A stretch of DNA of 64,000 nt, taken from contig CAMLDW010000005.1 of NCBI GenBank assembly GCA_946479035.1, positions 1 to 64,000 on the forward strand, read 5' to 3'. This DNA comes from an uncultured Chthonomonadaceae bacterium. GTDB taxonomy: Bacteria > Armatimonadota > Fimbriimonadia > Fimbriimonadales > Fimbriimonadaceae. A program made the position numbers and the translations under genes. This document shows, piece by piece, positions 7,334-14,746 of the stretch. The notes below the pieces were generated by a model. That model saw nothing but the letters and a program-made list of their open reading frames with translations. It was not told the DNA's origin and ran no database searches. Numbering within the stretch: position 1 is the first letter of the stretch; each line of letters opens with the position of its first letter.

Positions 7334-9055
7334 ATGACTTCGAAGCAGAGTGGCGATCCCAACGAGTTCATGAAAGGGGAGCTTGCAAAGCTCCAAAGGC
7401 TGGTCGAAGAGCTCCAAAGCGAGAACAGCCGGCTCAGGCAGGCCGGGATCGAAGCGGAGGCTGCCTATGAGTCCAGCGCCGCCGAGTCCGCGGTCGAGGT
7501 CGCCCCGATCCAGGAAGGGGACGTCACGCTGCGCCGGCTCGTCCAGCGCATCGCGATGATTCTGCAGGCCGAAAAGATCGTGATCATGTTCTACGATCGC
7601 GAGACCGGCGACCTGGTCGGCATCCCACCGGCTTACGGAGTGGACGAGGAGAGGCTGCAGCTCTTCAAGGTCCGCGCCGCGCAAGGGATCTCCGGCCTCG
7701 TCTTCAGGGAGGGCGAGCCGCAGATCTTCCACAATGCGCCGAGCGACCCGCGCACCAAAAAGGACCTCGTCTCGCTACTGCACGTCGACAACGGCATCAC
7801 GGTCCCACTCGTGATCGAGAGGCGCGACGAGGAGAACCGCGTGATCGAGCGGTCCAAGATCGGCGTCCTCCACGCCTTCAACAAGCGCCACGGGGAGGAC
7901 TTCAACGACGAGGACGTGCGGCTCCTCGAGCGCATGGCGCGGAACGTCGGCTCGATCATCGCCAACCTGCAGCTCTACAAGGAAGTCGTCGAAGAGCGCG
8001 AAGAGCTTCTGCAGACCTTCGAGTCCCTCACCTCGGGGCTCATCCTGATCTCGCCGGAAAAGCGCATCAGCCAGATGAACGCCAGCGCGCGCGGCATCTT
8101 CGGCGCAGGGCCGGAGGTCATCGGCAAGCCCTACATCGACGTCGTCAAGGACGCGAACCTGGTCAAGTTCATCGAGGCGGGAGCGGAGGGCCAGGACCTA
8201 CAGCCGCTCGAGCACGGGATGCACCTCGCCAACGTCGAGCGCACGATCCTCGTCCAGGGTGCGGCGGTGCAGAACGAGGAGGGCCGCTCGCTCGGCTACG
8301 TGGTCATCCTCAACGACGTCACGGAACAAAAGAACCTAGACCGGATGAAGAGCAGCTTCGTCGCGATGGCCTCGCACGAGCTTCGCACGCCGCTCACCGC
8401 GATCAAGGGGTTCGTCAGTACGCTCCTCATGGACGACGGCTTCGAGCTGGAAGAGCGCAAAGAGTTCTATCAGATCATCGACCACGAGTGCGACCGGCTC
8501 ACGCGCCTGATCAACGACCTGCTCAACACGGCCAGGATCGAGGCCAACGAGAGCCTCAAGCCCAACTACACCAAGGTCAGCCTCAACGACCTCGTGGAGA
8601 AGGCGGTCGTCATCCAAAAGCAGGCCTCGGCGCGGCACAACGTCTACGCCAAGATCGAGGGAGACCTCCCCGAGGTCATCGCAGACGAGGACAAGCTCGA
8701 CCAGATCCTCACCAACCTCCTCAACAACGCGATCAAGTACTCCCCGGCCGGCGGCGACGTGATCGTCCATGCCAGGGTGGACGGCGACACGGTGCTCTTC
8801 GGCGTCGAGGACCAAGGCATCGGAATCCCGCCCGACCACATCTCAAGGGTCTTCGAGAAGTTCCACCGCGTTCACAACGAGGACAACCGAAAGATCTACG
8901 GCACTGGGCTCGGGCTCTTCCTAGTCAAGCACCTGGTCGACCAGGTCCACCTTGGCGAGATCTGGGCCGAGAGCGAGGTCGGCAAGGGCTCGACCTTCTG
9001 GTTCCGCATCCCCATCCACCTGGACATGGAACGGGCCAAGGAGCTCAACAAATAG
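7334..9055 (+). CDS. GAF/PAS sensor histidine kinase
   Basis: A 573 aa soluble sensor kinase. Order: N-terminal coiled coil (about 10-45), GAF domain (about 60-210), short coiled coil, PAS domain (about 225-330), HisKA with the phospho-acceptor His at about residue 348 in ASHELRTPLTAIKG, and HATPase_c with the N-box NLLNNAIKYSP, G1 DQGIGIPP and G2 GTGLGLF. No transmembrane segment, so it senses a cytoplasmic signal. No response regulator is adjacent (orphan). The ATG at 7334 is preferred to an upstream start at 7223 because the preceding residues look non-coding. The gene overlaps the next one by 4 bases. Confidence 0.92.
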   Translation: MTSKQSGDPNEFMKGELAKLQRLVEELQSENSRLRQAGIEAEAAYESSAAESAVEVAPIQEGDVTLRRLVQRIAMILQAEKIVIMFYDRETGDLVGIPPAYGVDEERLQLFKVRAAQGISGLVFREGEPQIFHNAPSDPRTKKDLVSLLHVDNGITVPLVIERRDEENRVIERSKIGVLHAFNKRHGEDFNDEDVRLLERMARNVGSIIANLQLYKEVVEEREELLQTFESLTSGLILISPEKRISQMNASARGIFGAGPEVIGKPYIDVVKDANLVKFIEAGAEGQDLQPLEHGMHLANVERTILVQGAAVQNEEGRSLGYVVILNDVTEQKNLDRMKSSFVAMASHELRTPLTAIKGFVSTLLMDDGFELEERKEFYQIIDHECDRLTRLINDLLNTARIEANESLKPNYTKVSLNDLVEKAVVIQKQASARHNVYAKIEGDLPEVIADEDKLDQILTNLLNNAIKYSPAGGDVIVHARVDGDTVLFGVEDQGIGIPPDHISRVFEKFHRVHNEDNRKIYGTGLGLFLVKHLVDQVHLGEIWAESEVGKGSTFWFRIPIHLDMERAKELNK

Positions 9056-9738
9056 CGGCCCCCAAGGCGCTCGTATTCGATTTTGATGGCCTGATCGCCG
9101 ACACAGAGACGCCCCTGTTCGAGGCTTGGTGCGAAGAGTTCCGCTTCCACGGCGCCGAGTTGGACATCAAGGAATGGATCCAGTGCGTCGGCACCGGTCC
9201 GACCGGATGGGACGTGCTCGACCACCTCGAATCGCTCTCGGGCCGCCCGCTCGACCGTGCCGCGGTGCGCGAAAAGAGCCGCATGCGCCACCACGAGGCG
9301 CTCGCCGCGCTTGTGCCGATGCCCGGCGTCGTCAGGCTGGTCTCCGAAGCCCGGTCCTTGGGGGTCGCGTGCGGGATTGCCTCGAGCTCGCCTGCCGACT
9401 GGGTCGTCGGATTCCTGGCCCAGATGGGGATCGCAGACCGCTTTGACCCGATCGTAACGTGCGACATGGTCCGTTCGCCCAAGCCTGCTCCCGACCTCTA
9501 CTTGGAGGCGTGCCGGCTTTTGTCTGTCGAGCCCGGGCAGGCTGTCGCGCTCGAGGACTCGGTCCACGGCGTCGCGGCTGCAAAGACCGCGGGACTCTTC
9601 TGCGTCGCAGTGCCGAACGCGGTGACCGGGAGCTTCGACTTCAGCCGTGCCGACATGCAGGTCCCGTCGCTCGAGCAGGTAGACGTGGCAAAGCTGGGCG
9701 CTCTGCTTGCTACGGCACGTGCGCAAGCTCGCTCTTGA
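9052..9738 (+). CDS. HAD-family phosphatase/phosphoglucomutase, apparent ATA start
   Basis: HAD subfamily IA hydrolase: motif I DFDGLIADTE near residue 9, motif II in IASSSP, motif III Lys in SPKPAPD, motif IV ALEDSVHG. This pattern is shared by beta-phosphoglucomutases and sugar-phosphate phosphatases. The reading frame fits the family exactly from residue AAPKALVFDFDG, but no ATG, GTG or TTG lies in frame near it; the only candidate is ATA at 9052-9054, overlapping the kinase TAG stop. Translation may thus be coupled to the kinase. The 3' end overlaps the convergent PGI/PMI gene by 29 bp. A sequencing error in this spot is the main alternative. Confidence 0.85.
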   Translation: MAAPKALVFDFDGLIADTETPLFEAWCEEFRFHGAELDIKEWIQCVGTGPTGWDVLDHLESLSGRPLDRAAVREKSRMRHHEALAALVPMPGVVRLVSEARSLGVACGIASSSPADWVVGFLAQMGIADRFDPIVTCDMVRSPKPAPDLYLEACRLLSVEPGQAVALEDSVHGVAAAKTAGLFCVAVPNAVTGSFDFSRADMQVPSLEQVDVAKLGALLATARAQARS

Positions 9739-10768
9739 GCACGTTGATCGAGTCGATGTTCTCGGGGTCCACGCCGTTCAGCGCGGCAAGGTAGAGCGAA
9801 ACGAAGTCTCCGTAAAGGGCAAGGGAAAGCATCTTTTCGAGCAGAGTTCCGCCGCGGGCCAGGACGTGGTGGAACTGGGCGACCCCCTTGACCAGACCCT
9901 CCGTCACCTGCGCGCGCTTCTTCATCTTTGCGCTCTCGTAGCCGTCCTCGAGCACGACCCCGACCCACTCGTGCACGCCTTGGTCGCCGGCCTTAACCCA
10001 GCCGAGGATCTCGTTGTGGCAAAGCTCGGGGAAGGCGTTGGCGAACGCCATGACTTTGGCGTTTTCGTTGATCTGCCCCTTCCACCTGTTAGCGACCGTC
10101 GCCTGCCACGCACCGAGCCCGTACAGCACCGCCAGATTCCCGTGCAGCGCCTGCGCCAGTTGCTTCGTGCCGTTCGTTTCCAGCGGCGTTCCGGCCCACT
10201 CCGCCGCGCACGAATCGAGGAGGCTAAACGCGCGGCCGAAATCCTGCGCGCCTATTAGCCCCAACTCGGAGCAGGCGTGCACGACTGGGACGAACAGGTA
10301 ACCGAGCGCGGTCCGGGGCGGCTGACCGCCTGGGACCAGAACGACCGGGTCGCCGCTGGCCGCGGCTGCCTCGGCCAACCTTCCGCCCGAGGTCACCGCG
10401 ATCACCCTGGCGCCCTTGGTTTTGGCGGCGGCGTAGGCCGCGAGAGTCTCCTCGGTGTTGCCGGAGTAGCTCACCGCGAACACGAGGCTGCGACGGTCGA
10501 CGTACGCGGGCAGCCGGTAGTCGCGGTTGACCAGAAACGGGGACTTGCCGCCTTCTTCAAAGAGGCACTTGACGAAGTCTCCCCCCGCTGCAGACCCGCC
10601 CAGCCCCGTCAGCACGACGCACGAGGGCGGCTCACCAATTGGTGGAACCGGGCACGCCCGCGCGATCTCCAGCGCCTTTCGGCACTGGGCTGGGAACGCT
10701 TCCGTGAGCCGGAAAATGCCCGACGGGTCTAGCCGCTCTACGAACGAGCGCTCGTCGAGCGGGCGCAT
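9710..10768 (-). CDS. Bifunctional phosphoglucose/phosphomannose isomerase
   Basis: SIS-domain protein of 352 aa like the bifunctional PGI/PMI enzymes of archaea and some bacteria. It interconverts glucose 6-phosphate or mannose 6-phosphate with fructose 6-phosphate. The first SIS domain holds GLGGSAAGGDF and SYSGNTEETL, which bind the sugar phosphate; the C-terminal half contains the FPELCHNEILGW stretch where family members have the catalytic Glu and His. It follows ssb by 3 bp in the operon rpsF-ssb-pgi, so it is likely co-expressed with translation and replication genes. Confidence 0.9.
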   Translation of the reverse strand: MRPLDERSFVERLDPSGIFRLTEAFPAQCRKALEIARACPVPPIGEPPSCVVLTGLGGSAAGGDFVKCLFEEGGKSPFLVNRDYRLPAYVDRRSLVFAVSYSGNTEETLAAYAAAKTKGARVIAVTSGGRLAEAAAASGDPVVLVPGGQPPRTALGYLFVPVVHACSELGLIGAQDFGRAFSLLDSCAAEWAGTPLETNGTKQLAQALHGNLAVLYGLGAWQATVANRWKGQINENAKVMAFANAFPELCHNEILGWVKAGDQGVHEWVGVVLEDGYESAKMKKRAQVTEGLVKGVAQFHHVLARGGTLLEKMLSLALYGDFVSLYLAALNGVDPENIDSINVLKSELAHVP

Positions 10769-10771
10769 CGC

Positions 10772-11173
10772 CTACTCTTCCGCGAACGGGTCGTACTCGT
10801 CGTCGCCCGGCGCGACCGAGACCGGCTCCGGCTGGCGCGAATTGCCGCCTCCGGCGTCGTCCTTGGGCCGGTCAAGGCCCTGGACGTTGTCTGCAACGAT
10901 CTCAACGACGTTCCGCTCCTGACCGTCCTGGGTCGTGTACTTGCGCTGCTGGAGGCGGCCGTCGACCGCGATGAGGCGGCCCTTCGTCAGGTACTTGGCG
11001 ACGAAGTCGGCGGTCGAGCCCCATGCGGAGATATTGAAGAAGTTGGTGTGTTCCTTGTTGAACCGATCGTCCACGGCCAGGCCGAAGTTCACGACCTGCT
11101 TGCCTGTCGTGGTGTTGCGAAGCTCTGGGTCGCGCGTCAAGCGCCCGACCAACACGACTCTGTTGATGCTCAC
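10772..11173 (-). CDS. ssb: Single-stranded DNA-binding protein
   Basis: A 133 aa SSB. The OB fold starts MSINRVVLVGRLTRDPELR and includes TTTGKQVVNF, NISAWGSTADFVAKYL and GRLQQRKYTTQDGQERN. The tail (about 105-133) is acidic and Gly/Pro-rich and ends DEYDPFAEE rather than the usual DDDIPF; the acidic-aromatic ending may still recruit partner proteins. It lies directly after rpsF with 1 bp between stop and start, the classic rpsF-ssb order. rpsR, which usually follows, is absent. Confidence 0.97.
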   Translation of the reverse strand: MSINRVVLVGRLTRDPELRNTTTGKQVVNFGLAVDDRFNKEHTNFFNISAWGSTADFVAKYLTKGRLIAVDGRLQQRKYTTQDGQERNVVEIVADNVQGLDRPKDDAGGGNSRQPEPVSVAPGDDEYDPFAEE

Positions 11174-11174
11174 G

Positions 11175-11468
11175 TTATGACTCCTTTGAGTAGATCCTGT
11201 GCCGGATCACGTCGTCGCTGATGCGCATCAGGCGGCTCAGCTCCTTGGGGACCTGTGACCCGCACTCGAAGTCCATCAGCACGTAGTTGCCCTCAGTATG
11301 CCCCGCGATGGGGTACGCGAGCTTCCTTTTATCCCACTTTGCGGCCGAGGCCACCTGGCCGCCGTTCTTTTCGACGACCTCCTTGAAGTGGTCGGCGATC
11401 TTTTGGACCGCAGGGTCGGTCAACGACGGGTCGAGAATGTAAAACGCTTCGTACTTTCGATTGTCCAT
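11175..11468 (-). CDS. rpsF: 30S ribosomal protein S6
   Basis: A 97 aa protein starting MDNRKYEAFYILDPSL, with the ferredoxin-like fold of S6, the AKWDKRKLAYPIAG strand-turn and DDVIRHRIY near the end. It binds S18 in the small-subunit platform. The start at 11468 is set by AGGGAG 5 nt upstream and by homology; an in-frame extension to 11606 is not S6-like. First gene of rpsF-ssb-pgi. Confidence 0.97.
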   Translation of the reverse strand: MDNRKYEAFYILDPSLTDPAVQKIADHFKEVVEKNGGQVASAAKWDKRKLAYPIAGHTEGNYVLMDFECGSQVPKELSRLMRISDDVIRHRIYSKES

Positions 11469-11492
11469 AGGCTCCCTCTGGGCTTGATCTGG

Positions 11493-11508
11493 CCCCGGTA
11501 AACCGGGG
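11493..11508 (-). promoter_or_regulatory. Hairpin in the rpsF leader
   Basis: CCCCGGT-TT-ACCGGGG, a perfect 7 bp stem about 25 nt before the rpsF start, with a TATCCT box at 11532-11537 that could place it near the 5' end of the mRNA. In other bacteria the S6:S18 complex represses its own mRNA through a leader hairpin with an unpaired CCG; whether this is such a site cannot be decided by eye. Confidence 0.4.
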
Positions 11509-11637
11509 CAGAGAGCTGGCAGCAAAGCGGCAGGATACCCTGGGCTCAGGCTCAAAACCGGGACGAAAGCTCGGAACTTCGCCCGGCACAGCCGCGTAAA
11601 TGCCACTGGATCAGACAGGTTTTCAGGAGCATGTTCT

Positions 11638-12990
11638 ATGCAGACTCAAGATAAGAGACGGATCGGCTTAGGCGCCCTCGCCATGACGACGGTCGTGGCG
11701 CTCGGGCTCGTGACCTCCGCGCTGTGGCCCGTGGACGCTAGCGCGAAAGGGGACGGCGGAACCCTGACGCACTCCTTCCAGCAAGCTTCGCCACAGGAGG
11801 TCCTGGCCTGGCTGCAGAAGCAGGGGCTCGAGATCAGGTTCAACAAGGCCGATCTGCCACAGACTCACCTGACGTTCGCGTTCGATGGCGTCCAAAGGGA
11901 GCAGGTCGTCCGCGAGCTTGGGAACATGATCGGAATGACGACCCAGAAGCGGGGCGACGTCTACTCGCTCATGAAGGGCGTCGGCGGCGATAGCCCGTCC
12001 GAGTACTTGGGTTCCGAAGGCGCCAGCGGCCAAGACCGCGGCCTCTTCGAAGGCAGGGTCTGGGAGATGCCGTTCTTCGGCGGCCAGGACCAGAAGCAGG
12101 AGCTCGAAAAGGCGCAAGAGAAAGCGTTCAAGTACGAGGGGCTTCCCGGCAAGGGGTTCGCCTACGCGATGCCCGGCATGGGCCAGGACCCGCAGGCCAT
12201 CGTCGACGAGGTCATGAAGGCGCTCGAAGAGGCGGGCGTGTTCCAGGGCAAGAAGTTCACGGACCAGCAGAAGCAGGCCCTGCGCGAAAAGCTCACCGCA
12301 AAGCTAACTGAGGCGCACGCCAAGATGCAGATGATGCCCTTCAAGGGTGGGATGCCCGAAGGGTTCCAGTGGAAGGAGATGCCCGGCGGCGGCAAGATGT
12401 TCATGCTCGATCCTGAGCACATGAAGGGCCTGCCGAGCGGCGAGGAGTACCAGAAGGCCATGAAGGAGGCCCAGGCAGCCATGGAAAAGGCGCTTGCGGA
12501 GATCCGCAGGAGCCAGGCCGAACAGGGACAGGGCCTGAAAGGCGATGAGCTGAGGAAGGCCATTGAGCAGTCCCAGGTCGCGCTACAAAAGGCGCTTGAG
12601 GAGCTGCGCGCCGGAGGCAAGCTCAAGATGCTCGACGAGGGCGAGCTCAAGAAGCTGCACGACGAGCACATGATGTTCGACAACGAGGCCTTCAAGAAGT
12701 CGATGGAAGAGATGCACAAGTCCTTGGGCGAGAAAATGAAGGTCCTCCGGATCAAGCTCGAGAACCTAAAGAAGTTCCTCGCCACGATCACGCCAGAGCA
12801 GAAGGCGCTTGCCGACAAGCAGGGTTACCTGAAGACGTCCGACCTCACCAAAGAGCAGCGTGAGCTGCTCGGGATCGGAGAGGGCGGCGACGTCGACATG
12901 ACCTTCCAGGTCGACGACCAGAAGGTCACGATCAAGGGCAAGGATAAGGCCGAGCCCAAGAAGGGCGGCGGCGGGGTCATCACAGCCTAG
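11638..12990 (+). CDS. Exported STN-like domain and coiled-coil protein, 450 aa
   Basis: Signal peptide or anchor at about residues 8-36 (ending DASAKG), then a segment at about 45-115 (SFQQASPQEVLAWLQKQGLE...MTTQKRGDVYSLM) that resembles the short N-terminal domain found in secretins and TonB receptors. Residues about 150-400 are long charged helices rich in Lys, Glu, Met and Gln, probably coiled coil. No secretin or barrel domain follows, so it is not a secretin itself. AGGAG stands 8 nt before the ATG. It is followed by a strong terminator hairpin. Function unknown; a periplasmic scaffold is a guess. Confidence 0.75.
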   Translation: MQTQDKRRIGLGALAMTTVVALGLVTSALWPVDASAKGDGGTLTHSFQQASPQEVLAWLQKQGLEIRFNKADLPQTHLTFAFDGVQREQVVRELGNMIGMTTQKRGDVYSLMKGVGGDSPSEYLGSEGASGQDRGLFEGRVWEMPFFGGQDQKQELEKAQEKAFKYEGLPGKGFAYAMPGMGQDPQAIVDEVMKALEEAGVFQGKKFTDQQKQALREKLTAKLTEAHAKMQMMPFKGGMPEGFQWKEMPGGGKMFMLDPEHMKGLPSGEEYQKAMKEAQAAMEKALAEIRRSQAEQGQGLKGDELRKAIEQSQVALQKALEELRAGGKLKMLDEGELKKLHDEHMMFDNEAFKKSMEEMHKSLGEKMKVLRIKLENLKKFLATITPEQKALADKQGYLKTSDLTKEQRELLGIGEGGDVDMTFQVDDQKVTIKGKDKAEPKKGGGGVITA

Positions 12991-13023
12991 AAACGGCTTT
13001 GAACTGAAGTCCGAACATCCTCC

Positions 13024-13047
13024 AGGAGCGCCGGAAACGGCGCTCCT
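13024..13047. terminator. Bidirectional terminator hairpin
   Basis: AGGAGCGCCG-GAAA-CGGCGCTCCT: a perfect 10 bp stem with a GAAA tetraloop, followed on the plus strand by CTTTC. It lies between the convergent genes ending at 12990 (+) and 13054 (-). Confidence 0.8.
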
Positions 13048-13053
13048 CTTTCG

Positions 13054-13740
13054 TCACTCCAGCGACGTCCCGTTCACCTGCAGCCGGAACTGGTAGCCGA
13101 ACAGGTTCGCGGCGCGGCGGCACATCACCATGCGGCTGAGGAAGATCTCGAAGTACTCCATCACCGAAGCAAAAGAGGTGTCGATCTCGAGCCTCAGGTC
13201 GATGTTCTTCTTGTCGTTGTCCATCTCGCAGCGGCTCTTCTGCACGGCGTAGTTCACGCGGTCGTGGATGTCGAACGTCTCGAGCACCGGGTTCTGCACG
13301 CGCGAGAAATGGACGTCGCTCTTGTCCGCGAGGATCACCGCGGCGGACATGTAGCTCACCGGCGTGCCTGCGAGCTCTTCGTGGTTGCCGATCGCGCCCA
13401 GGATCGGCGCGATCTCTTCGGTGGGCATCCCCATCTCGTTCAAGATGTCCAAGGCGATGATCGCCCCGCTGATCGGGTGGTCCATGCGGTTGATCACGTT
13501 GCCGATGTCGTGCAGGTAGCCGGCGATCATCCCCAGCTCGATCTCCCGCTGCGGCATCGCCAGGTTCTCCATGATGTAGCGCGTGATGCTGCTCACGATC
13601 CCGACGTGCCGGTGACCGTGCTCCGTGTAGCCCATCGCGAGCATGACCTCGTTCGCGCCGTCGATCAGCGTCTTGACCCTCGGGTTCGCCTTGACGTCCT
13701 TCAGGTAGATCAGCTTTGGCTCGGTCGCGCTCTTGTTCAT
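13054..13740 (-). CDS. HD-domain metal-dependent phosphohydrolase
   Basis: A 228 aa HD-superfamily protein. HGHRH at 41-45, the HD pair at 77-78 in GYLHDIGN and the downstream H89 with D88 in MDHP supply the metal ligands; NHEE follows at about 125. Such stand-alone HD proteins hydrolyse nucleotides or other phosphoesters; the substrate is not evident. The start is supported by a TATACT box 11 nt upstream. Confidence 0.85.
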   Translation of the reverse strand: MNKSATEPKLIYLKDVKANPRVKTLIDGANEVMLAMGYTEHGHRHVGIVSSITRYIMENLAMPQREIELGMIAGYLHDIGNVINRMDHPISGAIIALDILNEMGMPTEEIAPILGAIGNHEELAGTPVSYMSAAVILADKSDVHFSRVQNPVLETFDIHDRVNYAVQKSRCEMDNDKKNIDLRLEIDTSFASVMEYFEIFLSRMVMCRRAANLFGYQFRLQVNGTSLE

Positions 13741-13751
13741 CGGAACGGCCC

Positions 13752-13757
13752 AGTATA
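13752..13757 (-). promoter_or_regulatory. Putative near-leaderless -10 box for the HD-domain gene
   Basis: TATACT on the minus strand, 11 nt before the ATG at 13740. Confidence 0.5.
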
Positions 13758-13759
13758 GG

Positions 13760-14680
13760 TCAGGGCTGTACGTACGGGTGGACCTGGCCTTTCTCGACGA
13801 GGTCGAGCCAAAAGGTGAGGCCGTACGGCCCGTCGTAGGCCTGGATGCGCGGCAGGGCGAACGGGTCGCGCTTCGGGTCGTTGGGCGAGGGCGCCGGGTT
13901 CGCGCCCACGAGCAGAGCGGCCTCGTGCCTGTAGGTCTTGCCGTTGTACACGAAGCTCTTCAGCAGCGCCCTGTTCTTGGGGCGGATCCCGAAAGGCAGG
14001 CAGAGCACTCGTGGATTGGCGACGCCGCGCTCGCGCAGGTAGTCCTGCATCCCCGCCATCTCCTTCATCACGCCTTCGTCGGTCAGCTTGCTGAGCTGCG
14101 GGTGGGTCATCGTGTGAGAGTCCACTTCGCAGCCCCAGTCCAGCAGCTGCTTGATCTTCTTCGGGCCATCCTTGACGAACGGCCCGTTCGCGTTGGCGTA
14201 GAACGAGCCTTTGACGGGGAAGTCGGGGTGGTCCTTGGCGAACGACTGCCAGATCGCAACCGCGCAGTCGGGGTCTAGCGTGCCGTCCGGCAGATAGTTG
14301 AACTGGTTCTCCGTCGAGTCGTCCCACGTCATCACGACGGGCGATGCGCCGGGCGCCAGGTCCATCTTGTTGTCCAGGTACTCCGTCAGTAGCACGGGCC
14401 GGAAACCCATGTCGTAGAGCCGCTTGAGGTCCTTGAGGAAGTTCGCCCTCGTCCGCACGAACGGGCTCTCCGGGTCCATCACGCGGTGGTACATCGCGAT
14501 GAACACGACCCCGTCCGTGTTGCCCGGCCGGTCGCTGACGCGCGCCTTGGGCGGGGCTGGCTCCGCACTGCGGACCACCGGCGGCTGGCCGCCTGGCTCG
14601 CCCTTGTCCGGGCTAGGCTTGGGCGCGCAACCGCCGGCGACGAGGAAGGCGGCGAGCAGGGGCAGCGTCAAGGCGCGCAT
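13760..14680 (-). CDS. Lipoprotein polysaccharide deacetylase (NodB-like)
   Basis: Signal peptide with lipobox VAGGC (Cys at about 18), a Pro-rich linker to about 55, then a polysaccharide deacetylase fold: IAMYHRV, VVMTWDDSTENQ (NodB motif 1, here with Asp-Asp), SHTMTHPQLSKL (motif 2, HTMTH, zinc-binding His residues) and LCLPFG. It likely removes acetyl groups from envelope or extracellular polysaccharide. The start at 14680 is set by the signal peptide and a TAGAAT box 10 nt upstream; a longer frame to 14872 runs into the divergent serS gene. Confidence 0.88.
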   Translation of the reverse strand: MRALTLPLLAAFLVAGGCAPKPSPDKGEPGGQPPVVRSAEPAPPKARVSDRPGNTDGVVFIAMYHRVMDPESPFVRTRANFLKDLKRLYDMGFRPVLLTEYLDNKMDLAPGASPVVMTWDDSTENQFNYLPDGTLDPDCAVAIWQSFAKDHPDFPVKGSFYANANGPFVKDGPKKIKQLLDWGCEVDSHTMTHPQLSKLTDEGVMKEMAGMQDYLRERGVANPRVLCLPFGIRPKNRALLKSFVYNGKTYRHEAALLVGANPAPSPNDPKRDPFALPRIQAYDGPYGLTFWLDLVEKGQVHPYVQP

Positions 14681-14690
14681 TGGTCGCCCT

Positions 14691-14696
14691 ATTCTA
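14691..14696 (-). promoter_or_regulatory. Putative leaderless -10 box for the deacetylase gene
   Basis: TAGAAT on the minus strand, 10 nt before the ATG at 14680. Confidence 0.5.
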
Positions 14697-14732
14697 CGGC
14701 GAACCCGGCCCTGGCGTCGGAACCTTGACGGG

Positions 14733-14738
14733 TACATT
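14733..14738 (+). promoter_or_regulatory. Putative leaderless -10 box for serS
   Basis: TACATT followed by 8 nt (GAGCCTCT) and the serS ATG at 14747; no ribosome binding site. Confidence 0.6.
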
Positions 14739-14746
14739 GAGCCTCT

